DNA of 64,000 nucleotides, from assembly GCA_015179025.1 (NCBI GenBank), contig WHUX01000102.1, positions 62,001 through 126,000 on the forward strand. Reading direction: 5' to 3'. This DNA comes from Terfezia claveryi (taxonomy: Eukaryota; Ascomycota; Pezizomycetes; Pezizales; Pezizaceae). The notes below the pieces were generated by a model. It made no database searches. It was not told where the DNA came from and worked only from the letters and a program-made list of their open reading frames with translations. Shown here one piece after another: positions 11,230-23,726 of this stretch. A program made the position numbers and the translations under genes. Position 1 is the first letter of the stretch, and the number at the start of each line of letters is the position of its first letter.

Positions 11230-11731
11230 CTCTGTACATGGATATCAAGGCTGGTTTGCTCGCTAGATTCTAGGCTCATTTACATGGTGATTTCTAAGCT
11301 AATTTGCTCGCTCAATTCCAGACTCATTTGCTTGCTCAATTCCAGGCTTATTTGCTCGCTCGATTCTAGGCTCATTTGCTCGCTGATATCCAAGCTTATT
11401 TCCTCGCTGATATCCAGGCTCATTTGCTCGCTCGATTCTAGGCTGATTTGCTTGCTGATATCCATGCTCATTTGCTCAGTCGATTCCAAGCTCATTTGCT
11501 TGCCCAATTCCAGGCTCATTTGCTCGCTCAATTCCAGGCTTATTTTCTTGCTCATATCCAGGCTGATTTGCTTGCTCGATTCTAGGCTAATTTACTCGCT
11601 AGGTTCTAGGCTCATTTGCTCGCTCATATCCAAGCTGATTTGCTCACTCAATTCCAGGCTGATTTACTCGCTAGGTTCCAGGCTCATTTGCTCGCTTGAT
11701 TACAGGCTCATTTGCTCACTCAATTCCAAGC
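11230..11731. repeat. 24-bp minisatellite, left part
   Basis: It is a tandem array of about 24-bp units of the type GCTCGCTCGATTCTAGGCTC-ATTT, in which GATTC alternates with GATAT. It continues at 14604 in the same orientation after the hAT insertion. Open frames through it in both directions are by-products of the 24-bp (8-codon) period. Confidence 0.9.
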
Positions 11732-14595
11732 TAGGCCTAGGTACGAGACAAGACATCTCGAGACTAAGTCTCGAGACTTACGAGATGAGACGTCTCAAGA
11801 CACTTCGGTAAAAGTCTCGAGATGTCTTGAGACACTTCGGCAAAAGTCTCGAGACAGTCTTGAGACTTTTCGTCAGTGGTGGCGAAAATTTTTCAGTGGC
11901 TGCAAACATATTTTTTTATTGGTTGCGACTAGTGTTGTAACCAGTATTACGATATACAATTGGTTATGACTAGTATCTCGGCATATAAGTTAGCTGGTTG
12001 ATACAACACCCTCATATCTTAATGTTATTTAGTACTAAAGGTAGCTGGCGAAGATATCTATTCCTTCTCCTTCTCATTCTCGTTCTCCACCTTCTCTGCT
12101 TATTTTCTACACATTTCTCTCCTACAGCTAAAATTGTTAACTTCATTGCCAACAATGAGCCGAATCTCCGTATCGGCTGCTCGTACACCAGATGAATATA
12201 TTACGGCTTTGGCAGGGCGCTATGCTATGCTGCAAGACTCACGTACTATTAACGGAACTGTATACTTACGGAAATTCAGCAGTTATGTATATACCCGCAA
12301 GATGTTAATTCGGAAGATATTAGAACATGATGAAAGTAAGTATATTATCTACTGTACGCACTGCACAAGAGGGGAGTGGACTGTAGAAGCAAAATCTACT
12401 ACTTCCAGTTTACAGCTACGATATCTCCGACAGCAATATCCTTTGCTCCTAACCAGTCGAGAAGAAGAAATACAATGACTAGAACAGCTAGCGAAATATT
12501 CAGATACTACAACACTTGAGCAGACTCCATTTAGTGTTATGGCGCAAGGGAAAACAGCAAGTACAAGAAAACAAGCAGACCGATTTGATAATAAGGTGTT
12601 ACTTGAGCATATATCTTCTTTTCTGATTAATACCAATGCTTCTTTATCTGTTGTTGAAAATTCTAGTTTTCGGAAGTTACTTCAATATTGCAATCCTGCT
12701 GCTATTATGATATCTAGACGTACTACATCTCGTGATATTATCAGTTTATATTCTATGCTATTACCTCACATTCAGAATATGCTGTGTGAGTTTACAGTTA
12801 CTTATGGAGGTAGGGTTAGTATTACTTTGGATGCATGGAGTTCATCTACTCAAATACCATTTTTGGGAATTACTGTGCATTTTATTGAACCTGTTACTTG
12901 TAAGTTTCAGTCATTATTATTAGGTTTTAACGTTTGGAGGGAAGTTATTTTGCACAAGCTTTAGGTCAGGTTCTTGTTATATGTTTGCAAAAATTTCATA
13001 TAGCAGGAGCTATGTGTATATTACAGCTAACTCTGCATCTGTTAATACTGCTATATTTCAAAGGCTAGAAAGAGAAGGTCATTTGTCAGGATTTAAACAA
13101 GATGATGCACATGTTCGATGTATAGGTCATGTTATTAATTTGGCAGTACAGATGCTATTGAAAACCCTTTATACAACTCCAGTACAGGATGAAGCAAATC
13201 TGGCTGATGATGAAGATGATGAAGACTTTGAGAATCAACTAGAAGAAACTCAACTAGCATGTGCATCCTATAAAGAACGTAAAATCATTGCAAAAATTCG
13301 ATCATCACATCGCCTCTGGGAATCTCTAAAAGCTCAAGCTCAAGCAACATGCATACCATCTAAATGCCCTATCTTGGATATGCCTGTGCATTGGAATTCT
13401 ATACATGCTATACTTGAACGCATTTTGGAATTGCGTCCTGCAATTGATACTATATGCAAGTATGTATAATCCTAATTTGAGATTGTTAAAAAAATACTGA
13501 CTACTTTAGATTGGAAGAACGCTTGCGGAGTTTACAAATTCATGCCGATGAATGGTCTCTTCTTCAAAAACTTAAAGATATTCTCAATATCTTTATTAAA
13601 GCTACTGAACATTTGAGTGGAAGTATCTATCCTACCTTGTCTGTATAGCTGCCATACTTCTCAGTATTAGCAACTCGTTTAGAGACCATAGTGGAGTGAG
13701 AGCGCAATCAGAAATCGATTTTCCATGAGGCTTGTACTGCTAGCTAGCAGAAGCTTGATGAATATCATAGCAAAACTGGTTTGCACAAGCAATTGCAACT
13801 ATGTTGGATCTACAATGTAAAGTTCAAACATTCCGGAACCTTGGATGGCGAACTGAGTGGATCACAGAAGCAGAAGAAGCTATCCAGCGCATTTATCAGA
13901 ACCAGTATGCTCCTTCCGCTGCATCCTTATGCCCTTCTACTCCACCTCCAGTGCAAAGCTCCAACTACCTTGAAGATGACTTCATGACAGCAGTATTTGG
14001 TTCTTCATAAGCTAGCAGCACAATTCCAGAGATGTTGGAGGTGGATATATTTTTGGAGGAAAAGGTTGAACTTCCGCAGGTTGATCCAATTGAATGGTAG
14101 CGTACTTATGAGTCTCGATTTCCTAACCTTAGTCGTATGGCTCGAGATTATCTTGCTATTCCTGCTACCAGTGTACCTTCTGAATGTTCTTTTTCTATTG
14201 CAGGGAATGTTTTAACTAAGCGGAGAAGTGCTATGACAGAGGGAATGGCTAATGCGATCATGTGTTGTAAGTATTGGTTGGGTTTGATGAGTTTACACCG
14301 CTAGACATGATTTTAGAGCGAGGGTTGGTGGAAGAGGGAATGGAAGGGGATCTGGAAATCGAAGGCGAAGATGATGATGATTAGGTAGCTAGCTCATGAG
14401 TTCGAATACAATTATCTTGGGTGCATTGGCAAAAGTCTCGAGACTTACGAGACTGTCTTGAGACAATTATAGTCTCGAGACGTCTCGAGACCCTTTGGCC
14501 AGAGTCTCGAGACGTCTCGAGACTTGCCTGGTAAATGACGAGACGTCTCGAGACCAGGCGCTGTCTCGTCTCGAGACGTCTCGTGCCCAGGCGTA
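11732..14595 (+). mobile_element. hAT transposon (2864 bp)
   Basis: Eight-base target duplications TTCCAAGC lie at 11724-11731 and 14596-14603. The terminal inverted repeats are TAGGCCTAGGTACGAGAC on the left and TACGCCTGGGCACGAGAC on the right read inward. Subterminal regions are packed with CTCGAGAC/GTCTCGAG motifs, several as short palindromes, probably transposase-binding sites. The transposase between them is broken. The element sits in the minisatellite of the larger TIR element. Confidence 0.95.
12155..14384 (+). pseudogene. hAT transposase, broken
   Basis: The likely start is ATG at 12155 (MSRISVSAART); a fragment of a related copy at 54723 begins the same way. A BED-like cysteine pair (YCTHC) is followed by SFRKLLQYCNP, the first acidic block VSITLDAWSS (about 12811), then ITANSASVN where the second catalytic aspartate is asparagine, HVRCIGHVINLAVQ, VHWNSIHAILER, and the C-terminal dimerisation region DPIEW-RTYESRFPNLS to PATSVPSECSFSIAGN. 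The tail is acidic (EGEDDDD). Damage: TGA at 12476, frameshifts near 12950, 13470-13800 and 14280, TAG in the DPIEW*R motif (a tryptophan in the family) and others. It is about 2.2 kb, normal for the family, so it is a decayed full-length gene. Confidence 0.9.
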
Positions 14596-14603
14596 TTCCA
14601 AGC

Positions 14604-15145
14604 TCATTTGCTCGCTCATATCCAGGCTGATTTGCCCTCTCGATTCCAGGCTGATTTGCTCGCTCGATTCTAGGCTCGTTTGCTCGCTCGATTCCAGGCT
14701 CATTTGCTCGCTCATATCCAGGCTGATTTGCTCGCTCGATTCCAGGTTCATTTGCTCGCTCGATTCCAGGCTGATTTGCTCGCTCGATTCCAGGCTGATT
14801 TGCTCGCTCGATTCCAGGCTCATTTGCTAGTCGCTCGATTCCAGGCTCATTTGCTAGTCGCTCGATTCCAGGCTCATTTGCTCGGTGATATCCAGGCTGA
14901 TTTGCTCGCTCGATTCCAGGCTCATTTGCACGCTGATTTCTAGGTCGATTTGCACGGTGGATTCCAGGCTGATTTGCACGCTGATTTCTAGGTCGATTTG
15001 CCTGGTAGATTCCAGGCTGATTTGCACGCTGATTTCTAGGTCGATTTGCCCGGTGGATTCCAGGGTGATTTGCAGGTTGATTTCTAGGTCGATTTGCACG
15101 GTGGATACCAGGCTTATTTGCACGGTGATATGGCACTGATTTGGG
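14604..15145. repeat. 24-bp minisatellite, right part
   Basis: It continues the array from 11230-11731. Towards its right end the unit drifts to GATTTGCACGCTGATTTCTAGGTC forms. A small relative of that variant occurs at 27590-27780. Confidence 0.9.
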
Positions 15146-15607
15146 CAGTGATTTTGGTTTTACGCGTGTTTAGCTAGCTAGTTTTAGAGATATTATCAGA
15201 ATCAATTACATTTTTGGAAATGCATAGAATGCAGGTATCAAGCGCGATCGCAAGGCCGCGCCTATATTTGCGTCAGATGGTGAACTTAAACATAGTGAGA
15301 TTTTGCATGCGTACAGGAAGAACAATACTTCATGTGCGTATGATATAATAGGTGCGTGTCATGAAATATGGATTTAAATTAGCTGCGCAGTGTAAGTATT
15401 ATAAGATAGGTGTACATCAGGAAATATGGATTAAAATTAGTTGCATAGGGAAAGTATTATAAAATAATTGTGCGTCAGGAAATATTAATTTAAATGATTT
15501 GCGTCAGGACGGAGCGCATGGCTATAGTTGGCTTCTGAATCTCGAGTTTTGCAAAAGAGCTTCATGTGCTTCCGAAGCACCTGACGCAAACTTTTTTTTT
15601 GCTGATG

Positions 15608-18520
15608 TATATATAAGTGCCCATGCATTCCAACAATATCGTAGTTTCAGTCTATGTTTAGTAAGCCATGATATACCCATGAGCATAAACCAGACACTGT
15701 TAGAAACTACACTGCATACAAGAACTTAGTTGTAATGAAAATTGCGAACTGACTAAGTAAAACCTATGCTGCAACTACCAACTACTTGCCCTCTTCTCAA
15801 ATCTATGTATTGTTGGAATAGTGGGTTTAGACTATATATGATTATTAGAGCAGTTTTGGTCCCCTATAAGAATGACAACTCTTAACCTATGTTGTAATAC
15901 TTAGACCTGTTCTATCTTGCTCAAGAATCAGCTAATTCGCAAATGGAATATCCCAGTTATAACTGGGACCATGACAGTTCCCGGGTGAGACTTCTTGCCC
16001 AAGAATTCCTAATTCTCAGGTGGGATATCCTTGTTGGGAATTGTCCTATTACAAAGCTCCTTTACCTTAATCATTTCTAGATTCTGAGCCCCAAACCTAC
16101 TATTCTATTTCTTAAGTTCGAACTGCCTCAAATCCAGCTTCTAAGTCTTCTTAATTATTAAATTCCTTTGATCAAAATGAAAAGTCACATCAAGAAGCTT
16201 CACCTGCTCTACCAGTCTGTAAAGACCAACTAAATAGTGAAGAAATAGTGAAGACTGACCAAATTGCTTATCTTTTTTTTCTTTCATCTTTCTATCAAGA
16301 CTGATTGAACTGCAAAGACCAACCAAGCTCTAAAAACCTACTCTGACATGTTCAAAAAAATACTACTAAAGCTCACTAAAATATAGTAAAGCAGTATAAT
16401 TATAAATAAAATATTAGATTGAGGTTTTTGCAATTGAAGATATTTTTAGTGTACATATCCTTTAATATGATAGACATGACACTGATAACCAACGACTTTA
16501 TTGTCTTGTGGTATAAAAACCTCATTCTAATTGTTATACTTTATTTATAGAGTTTATAGTTAGCCCTTTGTTCTGTAGGTGTATTGAGTCTTTTAGGATG
16601 AGGGAATGGACTAGCTTATGGCTCAACAGAGGTAGATAAAAAAAAATAAAAATATATTTCTTTATTAATTACATATAGCTTATTAGATCGATACTATCCA
16701 ATTCGTGAGCTACTATGTACTCCAGAATCATTAGATAATATTTGTACTTCTGAGTGTGTATAGCCTAGTATTAGATGGCAATACATTATAATTTGTAAAG
16801 CTGCTCCCCATACTGCAATCAGTTTATATCTTTAAATATATCTTCTGCATTCTCTATTTTTTTCCACTTAGACTTACATTTATTACAAAATTTCCTACAA
16901 GTATAAGGGGATACTATATATAAAAATAAAAAAATATAAACCTATTACTATGAACAGTAGCAGCCAAATTTACAACTACAATCGCTTCAATTTCCAACAT
17001 GATCACTACCCAACACCCGACCTACTAATACATGAAGAAGGATCTTTATTTAGTAAACTCCAGAAGTAGGCACGAAATATATTGATAGTGTAGTAGCAAA
17101 GAATCAGTCTTTACTTTAATATGAAGGGGAGACTTTATACATAGTGACTATGTATGGGTGATGAAGATGGTGGTTGGCATTGGTTCTTTTCCTATTTTCC
17201 ATGTCTGTTCATATGTATCCTTGTCTTTCTTATTTTTCATGGCATACACAGATATGTAGTGTAAGTACGCAATATCTACTCATTTGCAAGGCGGCTCGTT
17301 GCCAAGCCCGGCCTAAAGACGGGGGGGGACAGAGATGTTGAACATATATGTTAGCGCACACACATTTCTATCCTGCTCATGATATCTTCGCTTGCTTCTC
17401 ATGTCTATATATATCTGTTATATTCACTTTACTTAACATACACGCTCAAATATATATCGCATATCTCTCTCGCTCTTCAGTCTTAGTGAAGTCTTCTTTA
17501 TTGAACCTATTGATTCACGCTGCTCATAACCCTTCAATAGGAGAGAGAGAGGAGGAAGTCCATGCTTACCTACCCCTTCGGGCGAGTTCCACTCCTATCC
17601 CCACTCCACTCCACTCTAGCCAGGCAAGGCTCACGGGCGAATAAATGTATTGCCAGTTTATGATTGTATAGGAGTGGGGGGGGTTGTCTCGCACGCCTAG
17701 ATTTCGCATACATACATATTACACACAGATTAGATTTTTCGCCTTTGAGCTGTCCGCATTGCGGTATTTATATCTAGCCCTGGAAGGATATACTTGCCTT
17801 TTATTACCTTAAATCCATCTGGGTTTCTGGGTGGGTGGCTCATCATGGTCCACCCCCCACGCCTTCTGGGACCGAATATCAGTGAGTAATGACAAGTAGT
17901 TTTTAAAAATATGAAACATTGTTGGGATGGCGGTAACCGTGGAGCAGCGACTTGTGGTTTGCATGCATATGTTCTGGTCTGTTGCGGGATTCAGTCCATG
18001 CTGGTATTTTGTGAGATTGCCCGCGGCTGGGCCGTTCCAGGATAGCATATATATATATACAATCTAGGCCATGTATGAAGGCAAATTGAGTAGAAACCGA
18101 GTCTATTATATTATATACATAATAAAAGCTCAAACTTCACTACGAGTAATTCCATAATACCTCTCGTTAATAATACCATAGGTCTTGTTATTTTGTGCTT
18201 GCAGAAAAGTATCATGAACATGTTACATCATGCTCCAAAACCACTCGTTTACCATGATTATTTTTGCCAACAATTAAAATACGGTGCGTCCTTGCGTAGC
18301 TCACATTCATTTAATGCCTTCCATCACAGATTGATTGCTGGAAAATCACCTGCTGGGGCTTTCAAGCTTGGGCCTCGGAGGTATGCTTTAATTTTGCGAT
18401 ACCTAGGTAGTTCTTGTTAGTCAGTCACCATGCACTGAATTCGATTTTAAGGAATTACTTCTCAAAGGTCAACTGAGATTTAATACTTATTGTATAGAAA
18501 TACTCTTCAAACTTTGTACG
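15608..18520. other. Long stretch without a supported gene
   Basis: It is A/T-rich with only short, unconvincing open frames. 16575-16650 resembles the 3' tail of a LINE seen elsewhere in the window (GTATTGAGTCTTTTAGGATG then an A-rich run). Around 17310-17540 a G-rich run is followed by TGTTGAACATATATG, which could be a polypurine tract and a Copia-type LTR, but no partner or target duplication could be found. 18193-18420 is an open frame of 75 codons with no recognisable motif. Confidence 0.45.
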
Positions 18521-18523
18521 TGC

Positions 18524-18625
18524 AGGAATGTCATGGGTGCTGGTAATGTCGTGGTATGCTGGTAATGTCGTTGTATGTTGGTTATACCGCGGTGTAGTCT
18601 AGGAATGTCATAGTGTGCAGGTGGC
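18524..18625. repeat. Short tandem repeat, about 20-bp unit
   Basis: Imperfect copies of GCTGGTAATGTCGTGGTAT follow one another. Confidence 0.7.
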
Positions 18626-19071
18626 AGAGTATATTAAGTTAAAAATTCTTATGAACTAAAGGTTTCAATTCCATAATGGACCAGAACATATATATGTATA
18701 AGTATGTACTTTACATAGAAGCAGCCATTTGCCAATTAAAATTAGTTACGAAGTTGACATTATTATTTGAGTAAGGTAGACATTTTGCGTCTTGGCAGTC
18801 ACCTGATTGCAGTCCCGTGATCATCAAGCTTTCTAGCAGCAACTAGAGCAGTTGTGTGGGAGAAACCAATCGTCAAGACAGTGGGAATGTCGCACTCGCA
18901 TACATTCGCACACGTCCATATGTACATACTCTTACATACTTACGTATCTTCGTGTATACACACACACATATACATACATACAGATCCTTACAGGTGAAGT
19001 GGATCTTCATTGACCATTATCTCTCTATGCGCTCGCTAGGTTGCTGCCCATAACCCTGTCGTCCAAAAATA

Positions 19072-19177
19072 ATGTCAATTACGAAGCGCCTTGGCGCCTT
19101 GGCCTCACCTCTTATTGGCCAGAGTCCTCATTGTAATTTAATGAAATGTGCTTTGCCAAACGCCTCGTAATTGACAT
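19072..19177. mobile_element. MITE with ATGTCAATTACGA ends (106 bp)
   Basis: The ends are perfect inverted repeats (ATGTCAATTACGA), flanked by TA at 19070-19071 and 19178-19179. The internal part has GCGCCTTGGC and ATTGGCCAGAGTC, which also occur in the larger relative at 30263-30730. It lies directly upstream of the first kinase gene and overlaps the first in-frame ATG of that gene. Confidence 0.85.
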
Positions 19178-19220
19178 TATTAACTTAATTGAAACAACAA
19201 TTGACCACCACTACTCCGTG

Positions 19221-21665
19221 ATGGAGCCAGATGTTGACCGCGCAACAGGCGATAATTCCACTCTTACACCAAATAGTATCTCCTGTGATTATGTTGATCA
19301 ACTCCCTACACCAACATCACCAACTGCGTATTCCCCGCTTCCCCACCTCCCTCAGCATCAGTCTGCTCCGACCTTACTCCCAAGCTCTACCGCGCCCTTG
19401 AACTCTACCCCTCATAAGCGCAAAGCTGCTCTGACGGGTTTGCACCAACCAATCGATGGTAATGTTTCTGCTGGCAAGCGACGCCGCGCACCAAACGCTG
19501 TCGCGACTCTCATCGAGCAAGAACTAGCTGGCGCGCAGCACACATGTCTCGATTTTGTCGAACGCTTCCTGTTTCCTGGATCACCGAATACCGCGACTGC
19601 TGTATGTGCCGAAGAAATACTTTCAGCAATTATTGCCACGTTCATGCAATCGGAGTCCAAAGCCGGAGCTGTGACTGAAGCTATGCATGGCTTACGGTAT
19701 CGCAAATTTAACCAAACGCATTTGTATGTTTGTTATCCACCAACATACACAAACAAAGCCTATCCGGAGTGGTTCTGTCGATTCGCAAATGCCATACAAC
19801 ATTATACCTCCTCGAGATTAGAGTGGCGTGTCACCAAAAACAAGCCCCTACTAGGCACCCATAACAACGACGTCCGACCCGACTTTGTTCTCACGTGGGG
19901 AGGAGTACCTCTTGAATGGCGCGCTATTCTCGTGGTTGGTGAGCACCAGTCTACAGGAAGCAATATTAGTGACTCTTTTACCCAACTAGCCTCCTATGCT
20001 GAGCAAGTTTTTATTGCCCAACCATTCCGTGTATTTGTCTTTGGCATTTTAACCTCGAATGTTGGTTCGATGCTCACATTCTGGAGGTTTGATCGTTGTG
20101 GAGCCATCGGTTCTGTGCCCTTGAATTACTCCAGATCAAATCTCGACCTGCTTACTGTTGTCAACGCATTGGGTTCAATCTCACAAATGAACGCTCGGCA
20201 CATGGGGTTCCATGTTGACAGTATCTCATGGGGCGACGAACATGCATACCCGTTGGATCACAAATCGGACATCGTTATTAAGACGTTTAAACCAATGCTT
20301 GGGAATTCTTTTATCACCGTTGACCCATCGTCAGAAGTAGCGGTCTCATTGAAAGAACTAGTTTTCCTTGCCCCTGGTATTGTCACACGCGGAACTCGTA
20401 TATGGACTGGTAGTTATACCCCAACCTCCTCCCCAAAGCTCTAAAGCCCTCTCCCAAAGCAAAGTTCTGACTGCTTAGCTTTATTTTTGACTAAAATATT
20501 CTAATATAAAACAACAGGCGCATTATCTAGTGGAGAAGCCATTGCAATTAAATACAGCTGGACCAACACCAAGCGTGCCCTCGAAGGGGATCTCTACCAG
20601 CTTGCTGCCGAGAAAGGAGTGATCGGGGTGGCGACCATACTCTGTTGCACCACTTATGAAAATGTCCTTACTGATCTCCATGCTGGGGGATCTCCTGCAG
20701 CAGATTCCAATTTCACGCAACACCAAGCATACAAGGTCCACATGCAATGCCAAAATCGAGTCCTATCCCGCCTGGTGCTTTCCCCCACTGGCAGGCCATT
20801 GTTGGATTCAAGATTGTCTCCTCTCCAGGTTGCAGAAGGGTTGTTGGCTGGGTTAATTGGGCATGCGTCGCTGTTTTTTCAGGGGGGCATTCTGCATAGA
20901 GATATATCTCCGAATAATATTATCATTATTGATGATAGTTTGCCACAGCTTACTTCAGTTTCTTCACCCGCGGCTGCTGATGATCTATTCGCCTGGATTT
21001 GGCCCCGTGATACACCTCTCCGGGGGTGCCTGATCGATTTGGATTATGCAATTGAGGCATCAGCTCAGCCTTCTGGTGCTCTCGACCGGACTGGTACATA
21101 TCCTTTCATCGCTATCCAGGTTCTACGTGGCAGGGAACGGCATCGGTACAGACATGATTTGGAATCTTTCTTATACGTCCTACTCTGGGTATGCTGCTAC
21201 CCTGCCGTTGCTGGCTCTGCAAAAATCATTAAGCCCTTTGATTCCATTTGGCCGGCGTCAGACCCTCTCAGTGAGTGGCGTGATGGAAATGAAATTTCAG
21301 TCACCAGCCATAAGCTTGCCTATGTGATCGACGACTCCATACTGTTTGGCTTGCTCCTGGAGCGGTTCCGCCCCGGGTTTGAACACTTTAAAAGGGTTGC
21401 CAAGGCAATGCGGATGACATTGTGGAAGCTACCAGGCCATCGTTATAGATGTGGATTATATGTAGAGGGCAAACCCTCTGAAAAGGTGGATGGACAGGAT
21501 CAGGAGGGGAGCGATGGCCGGGGCGAGGAGTACCAGGAGGAGGAGGAGGAGGGTGAAAGAGAGTGGCTATTACCTGAGGAGGTACGGTTGGGTGTTTTGA
21601 ATAAGGACGCATTTCAAGAGGTGAAGAAGTCAATGCAATGGCTAGTTGCTACATTGAAGGACTAA
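19221..21665 (+). CDS. PD-(D/E)XK-like region fused to FunK1-type kinase
   Basis: Predicted exons are 19221-20409 and 20518-21665. The intron has a GTAGTT donor and an ACAACAG acceptor, joins in phase 1, and removes the stop that would end the first frame; the product is 778 residues. ATG at 19146 is in frame but lies in a MITE, so 19221 (MEPDVDRATGDN) is preferred. Residues 1-90 are low-complexity and Pro/Ser-rich. Around residues 218-245 RPDFVLTWG followed by ILVVGEHQ resembles a PD-(D/E)XK nuclease core with Gln in place of Lys. The kinase domain starts near the splice site: AIAIKYSW (catalytic Lys), HRDISPNN (catalytic loop, about residue 522) and LIDLDYAIE (DLD for DFG, about 567). The last 70 residues are acidic. 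FunK1 kinases are expanded in some fungi and their substrates are unknown. The gene looks intact. Confidence 0.85.
20410..20517 (+). other. Predicted intron of the kinase gene
   Basis: It is 108 bp, GT-AG, with a TTGACTAA sequence upstream of the acceptor that could be the branch site. It joins the N-terminal frame to the kinase frame through a glycine codon. Confidence 0.8.
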
Positions 21666-22540
21666 GCTGTATGTAGATGCGGCTCCATTAAATAACAGTA
21701 TGTACATATAACTATAGACACAACTAATATACACGAGTACAGGGGAAAGAGTGTTTCATGGCCTCCGTGTGCTGATCCTTTAATTGTGACATGACGAACC
21801 CATGGCAGTCGACAATCTAGCACCTAGTTAGCCCCTGAATCTAGTACAGAAGTAAGATTTCGTTGACTCAACCCGGAGGAGAAAACTTCTGAACTTTATA
21901 ACACAGTAGGACATGTCGGTTCCAAATATGCCGGTCCACTCTGTGTGAGAATCCAAAGCCATTAGTCAAAAGGAAACTGTTTCGAGGTGAGAGTTACAAT
22001 TACTTGCCATAATACAGAACATCAAGAAAATCAGGATTATATAGACCATCTGATCCTTGAATTAGACTGTCTAATGTGGATTTTGGCATTGCTGGTGGTG
22101 GTACCAATTTCTCTAGTTATAAGCATATATTGGTTATAAGCATACCTTCCGACGATATGGTTGTAACGAGAGTCATCTGTACAGAAAAAATAAAGGTCGC
22201 ACTAAGCCTCATTACTCTCCAGCTGCTGAAACATCTCCCGTACCTGATGATAATGTATTAGAATAAATAAATCAGAAATAAAATACATCAGAAGGTGTGG
22301 TACTTTGATATCCATAGTGTCAGTACTTTATCCTTTGCAATTACAACCCAGTCAGATGTTCCGCCCAATTCACCTCAAATACTCGAACTTCGTGCCTGGA
22401 TGTAAGGCAAACCTCGCAATCTGGCCTGAATAGCCTGAATAGGCTGCGCGGTCCAGGCGGTCCAGGCCGGCCCGTTGAGAAGTCCGAGTCAGTATAGGAT
22501 GGTGTGACTTTTAGCGTGGTCAGCTTGAAGCGCTTCCCCT
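21666..22540. other. Intergenic, no gene seen
   Basis: Only short open frames occur. 22341-22601 on the minus strand gives 86 codons with no recognised motif. Confidence 0.4.
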
Positions 22541-22548
22541 TGCCCCCA

Positions 22549-22577
22549 TCACGCGTAGGTATTCTACGCGTGTGATA
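22549..22577. promoter_or_regulatory. Inverted pair of ACGCGT boxes
   Basis: CACGCGTAG, a 5-base spacer and CTACGCGTG make a short palindrome with two ACGCGT sequences. ACGCGT is the MCB site bound by MBF-type cell-cycle regulators in fungi. No gene clearly starts beside it, so the role is open. Confidence 0.3.
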
Positions 22578-22929
22578 CCTGGCTAGCCCGGTCGTATCCA
22601 TTGGTCGCCAAGTCCTCCGTGCCCCCCCTGTTACAGTGGCTCAGGGAGAATCATCATATTATTTTACCAAAACCTATATTTTTAGAGAATTTGGAGAAAA
22701 CTTGGAGTGAGGTATACACTATGTATTATGTAGTGGAGGCCTGGCGAAAAGCTCGTTGCTTGCCAATTGACTGTTGGGCCTAAATCGGTAATCCCCCCAA
22801 ATGTTTCGGATGAGAAAGTCACGGTCTTATTGGCTGAAATTTGAAAATACACCTGAGCTTTCTTACTAAGCAATTCAATCATTAGACCCAAGGAAGATGA
22901 GAAGAATATACCAATCCTCAGGTTGATGA

Positions 22930-23445
22930 GGGCATTAAGAAGTTTGCAAATGCAGCAGCATCCAAGCTGGAATGGTAGCGGGTAGCAGAAGAGAAAAAAA
23001 AGTTGCGGAGCATAAGAAAGCTGCTAAAGAGGCCTCCGATAAGCAGTAGAAAACTGATCTGCAACGATATGATGAGGTTAACCTACCAGCATGGCAACCT
23101 GAGCACCCAGAGATTGATACCGCATGGATTGCTTCTAAGGAGCCTACCTGGAAGTGCTCTGGGAAGAAGCCACCATACCCCCCTCGACCGAAGCGACCAC
23201 TTAAACCCAAAGAACCAATCAATACTATAGAAGGAACTGGTAACCATTCTGCAGTTACAGAGGAAGAGATTGATTGTGAGAGAGAGTTTGAGGTAGATCC
23301 GCAGCAAGATCAACAAGATTTGGTGGATTCTATGGCTTTAATTTGCTTTAAAAATCAATCTCTTGAAAGTGAGTATTTTGCGCAGGTTAGTCCTCCTGGC
23401 AATGGCCGTGCCGTTTTGCTATCTTGGGGCTTACCCTAGCAACAT
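22930..23445 (+). pseudogene. Decayed C-terminal coding segment, possibly transposon
   Basis: One frame from about 22930 reads through two TAG stops: a lysine/glutamate-rich helix-forming part, then DLQRYDEVNLPAWQ, WIASKEPTWKCSGKKPPYPP and an acidic tail. Charged, proline-ended tails like this are common in fungal DNA transposases, but no catalytic motif is seen, so the assignment is weak. 22600-22900 upstream may belong to it. Confidence 0.35.
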
Positions 23446-23726
23446 TAATTTAATATCCGGTCCGTCTCAAAGCCTTAGGCTCCAGACACATATAGACTTA
23501 AAAAAATTAAAAAAATTAATTTAATATGGAAATATGTAGATGGCGTTGAGATTTCCTAACGGCCGTGAGTGTGTTAGCATGATAGTAATTGTTGGAGAGG
23601 GGGTAGATGGGTGGTGGGGAAGTTATTAGAGGGGTCTTATTCTGCCATATTGTAGAGTGTCTCATTCTGCTTGTGTAGTATCACGGGATCCTCCTAGTAG
23701 TCTATTAGTGCCAAAACAAGGATGAT

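Larger units (their letters stand above)
10475..15607. mobile_element. TIR element (TA flanks) with minisatellite and hAT inside
   Basis: The left end CATCAGCAAAAAAAAATTTG (10475) and the right end read inward on the other strand, CATCAGCAAAAAAAAAGTTT, form terminal inverted repeats followed by GTGTCAGGA or GCGTCAGG. TA lies outside both (10473-10474 and 15608-15609). Copies of GCGTCAGG recur in the subterminal parts (10531, 15281, 15471, 15504), as is usual for transposase-binding repeats. The interior contains a 24-bp minisatellite split by a hAT transposon. Without the hAT it is about 2.3 kb and has no transposase, so it would be non-autonomous. A closely similar left end occurs at 57414. 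Confidence 0.7.

Noticed and set aside
11280..11811. Long open frames on both strands rich in SLESSEQM or RLICSLDS
   Set aside because: They are by-products of a 24-bp (8-codon) minisatellite; the frames stay open because the period is a multiple of three.
14381..15136. 251-codon minus-strand frame with ANRPRNQ-type repeats
   Set aside because: Same minisatellite plus hAT end; not a gene.
17310..17540. Copia-type LTR after a G-rich run
   Set aside because: No partner LTR, no coding remnant and no target duplication; kept only as a remark.
20523..20753. Minus-strand ORF over the kinase exon
   Set aside because: Shadow frame of the real plus-strand coding exon.
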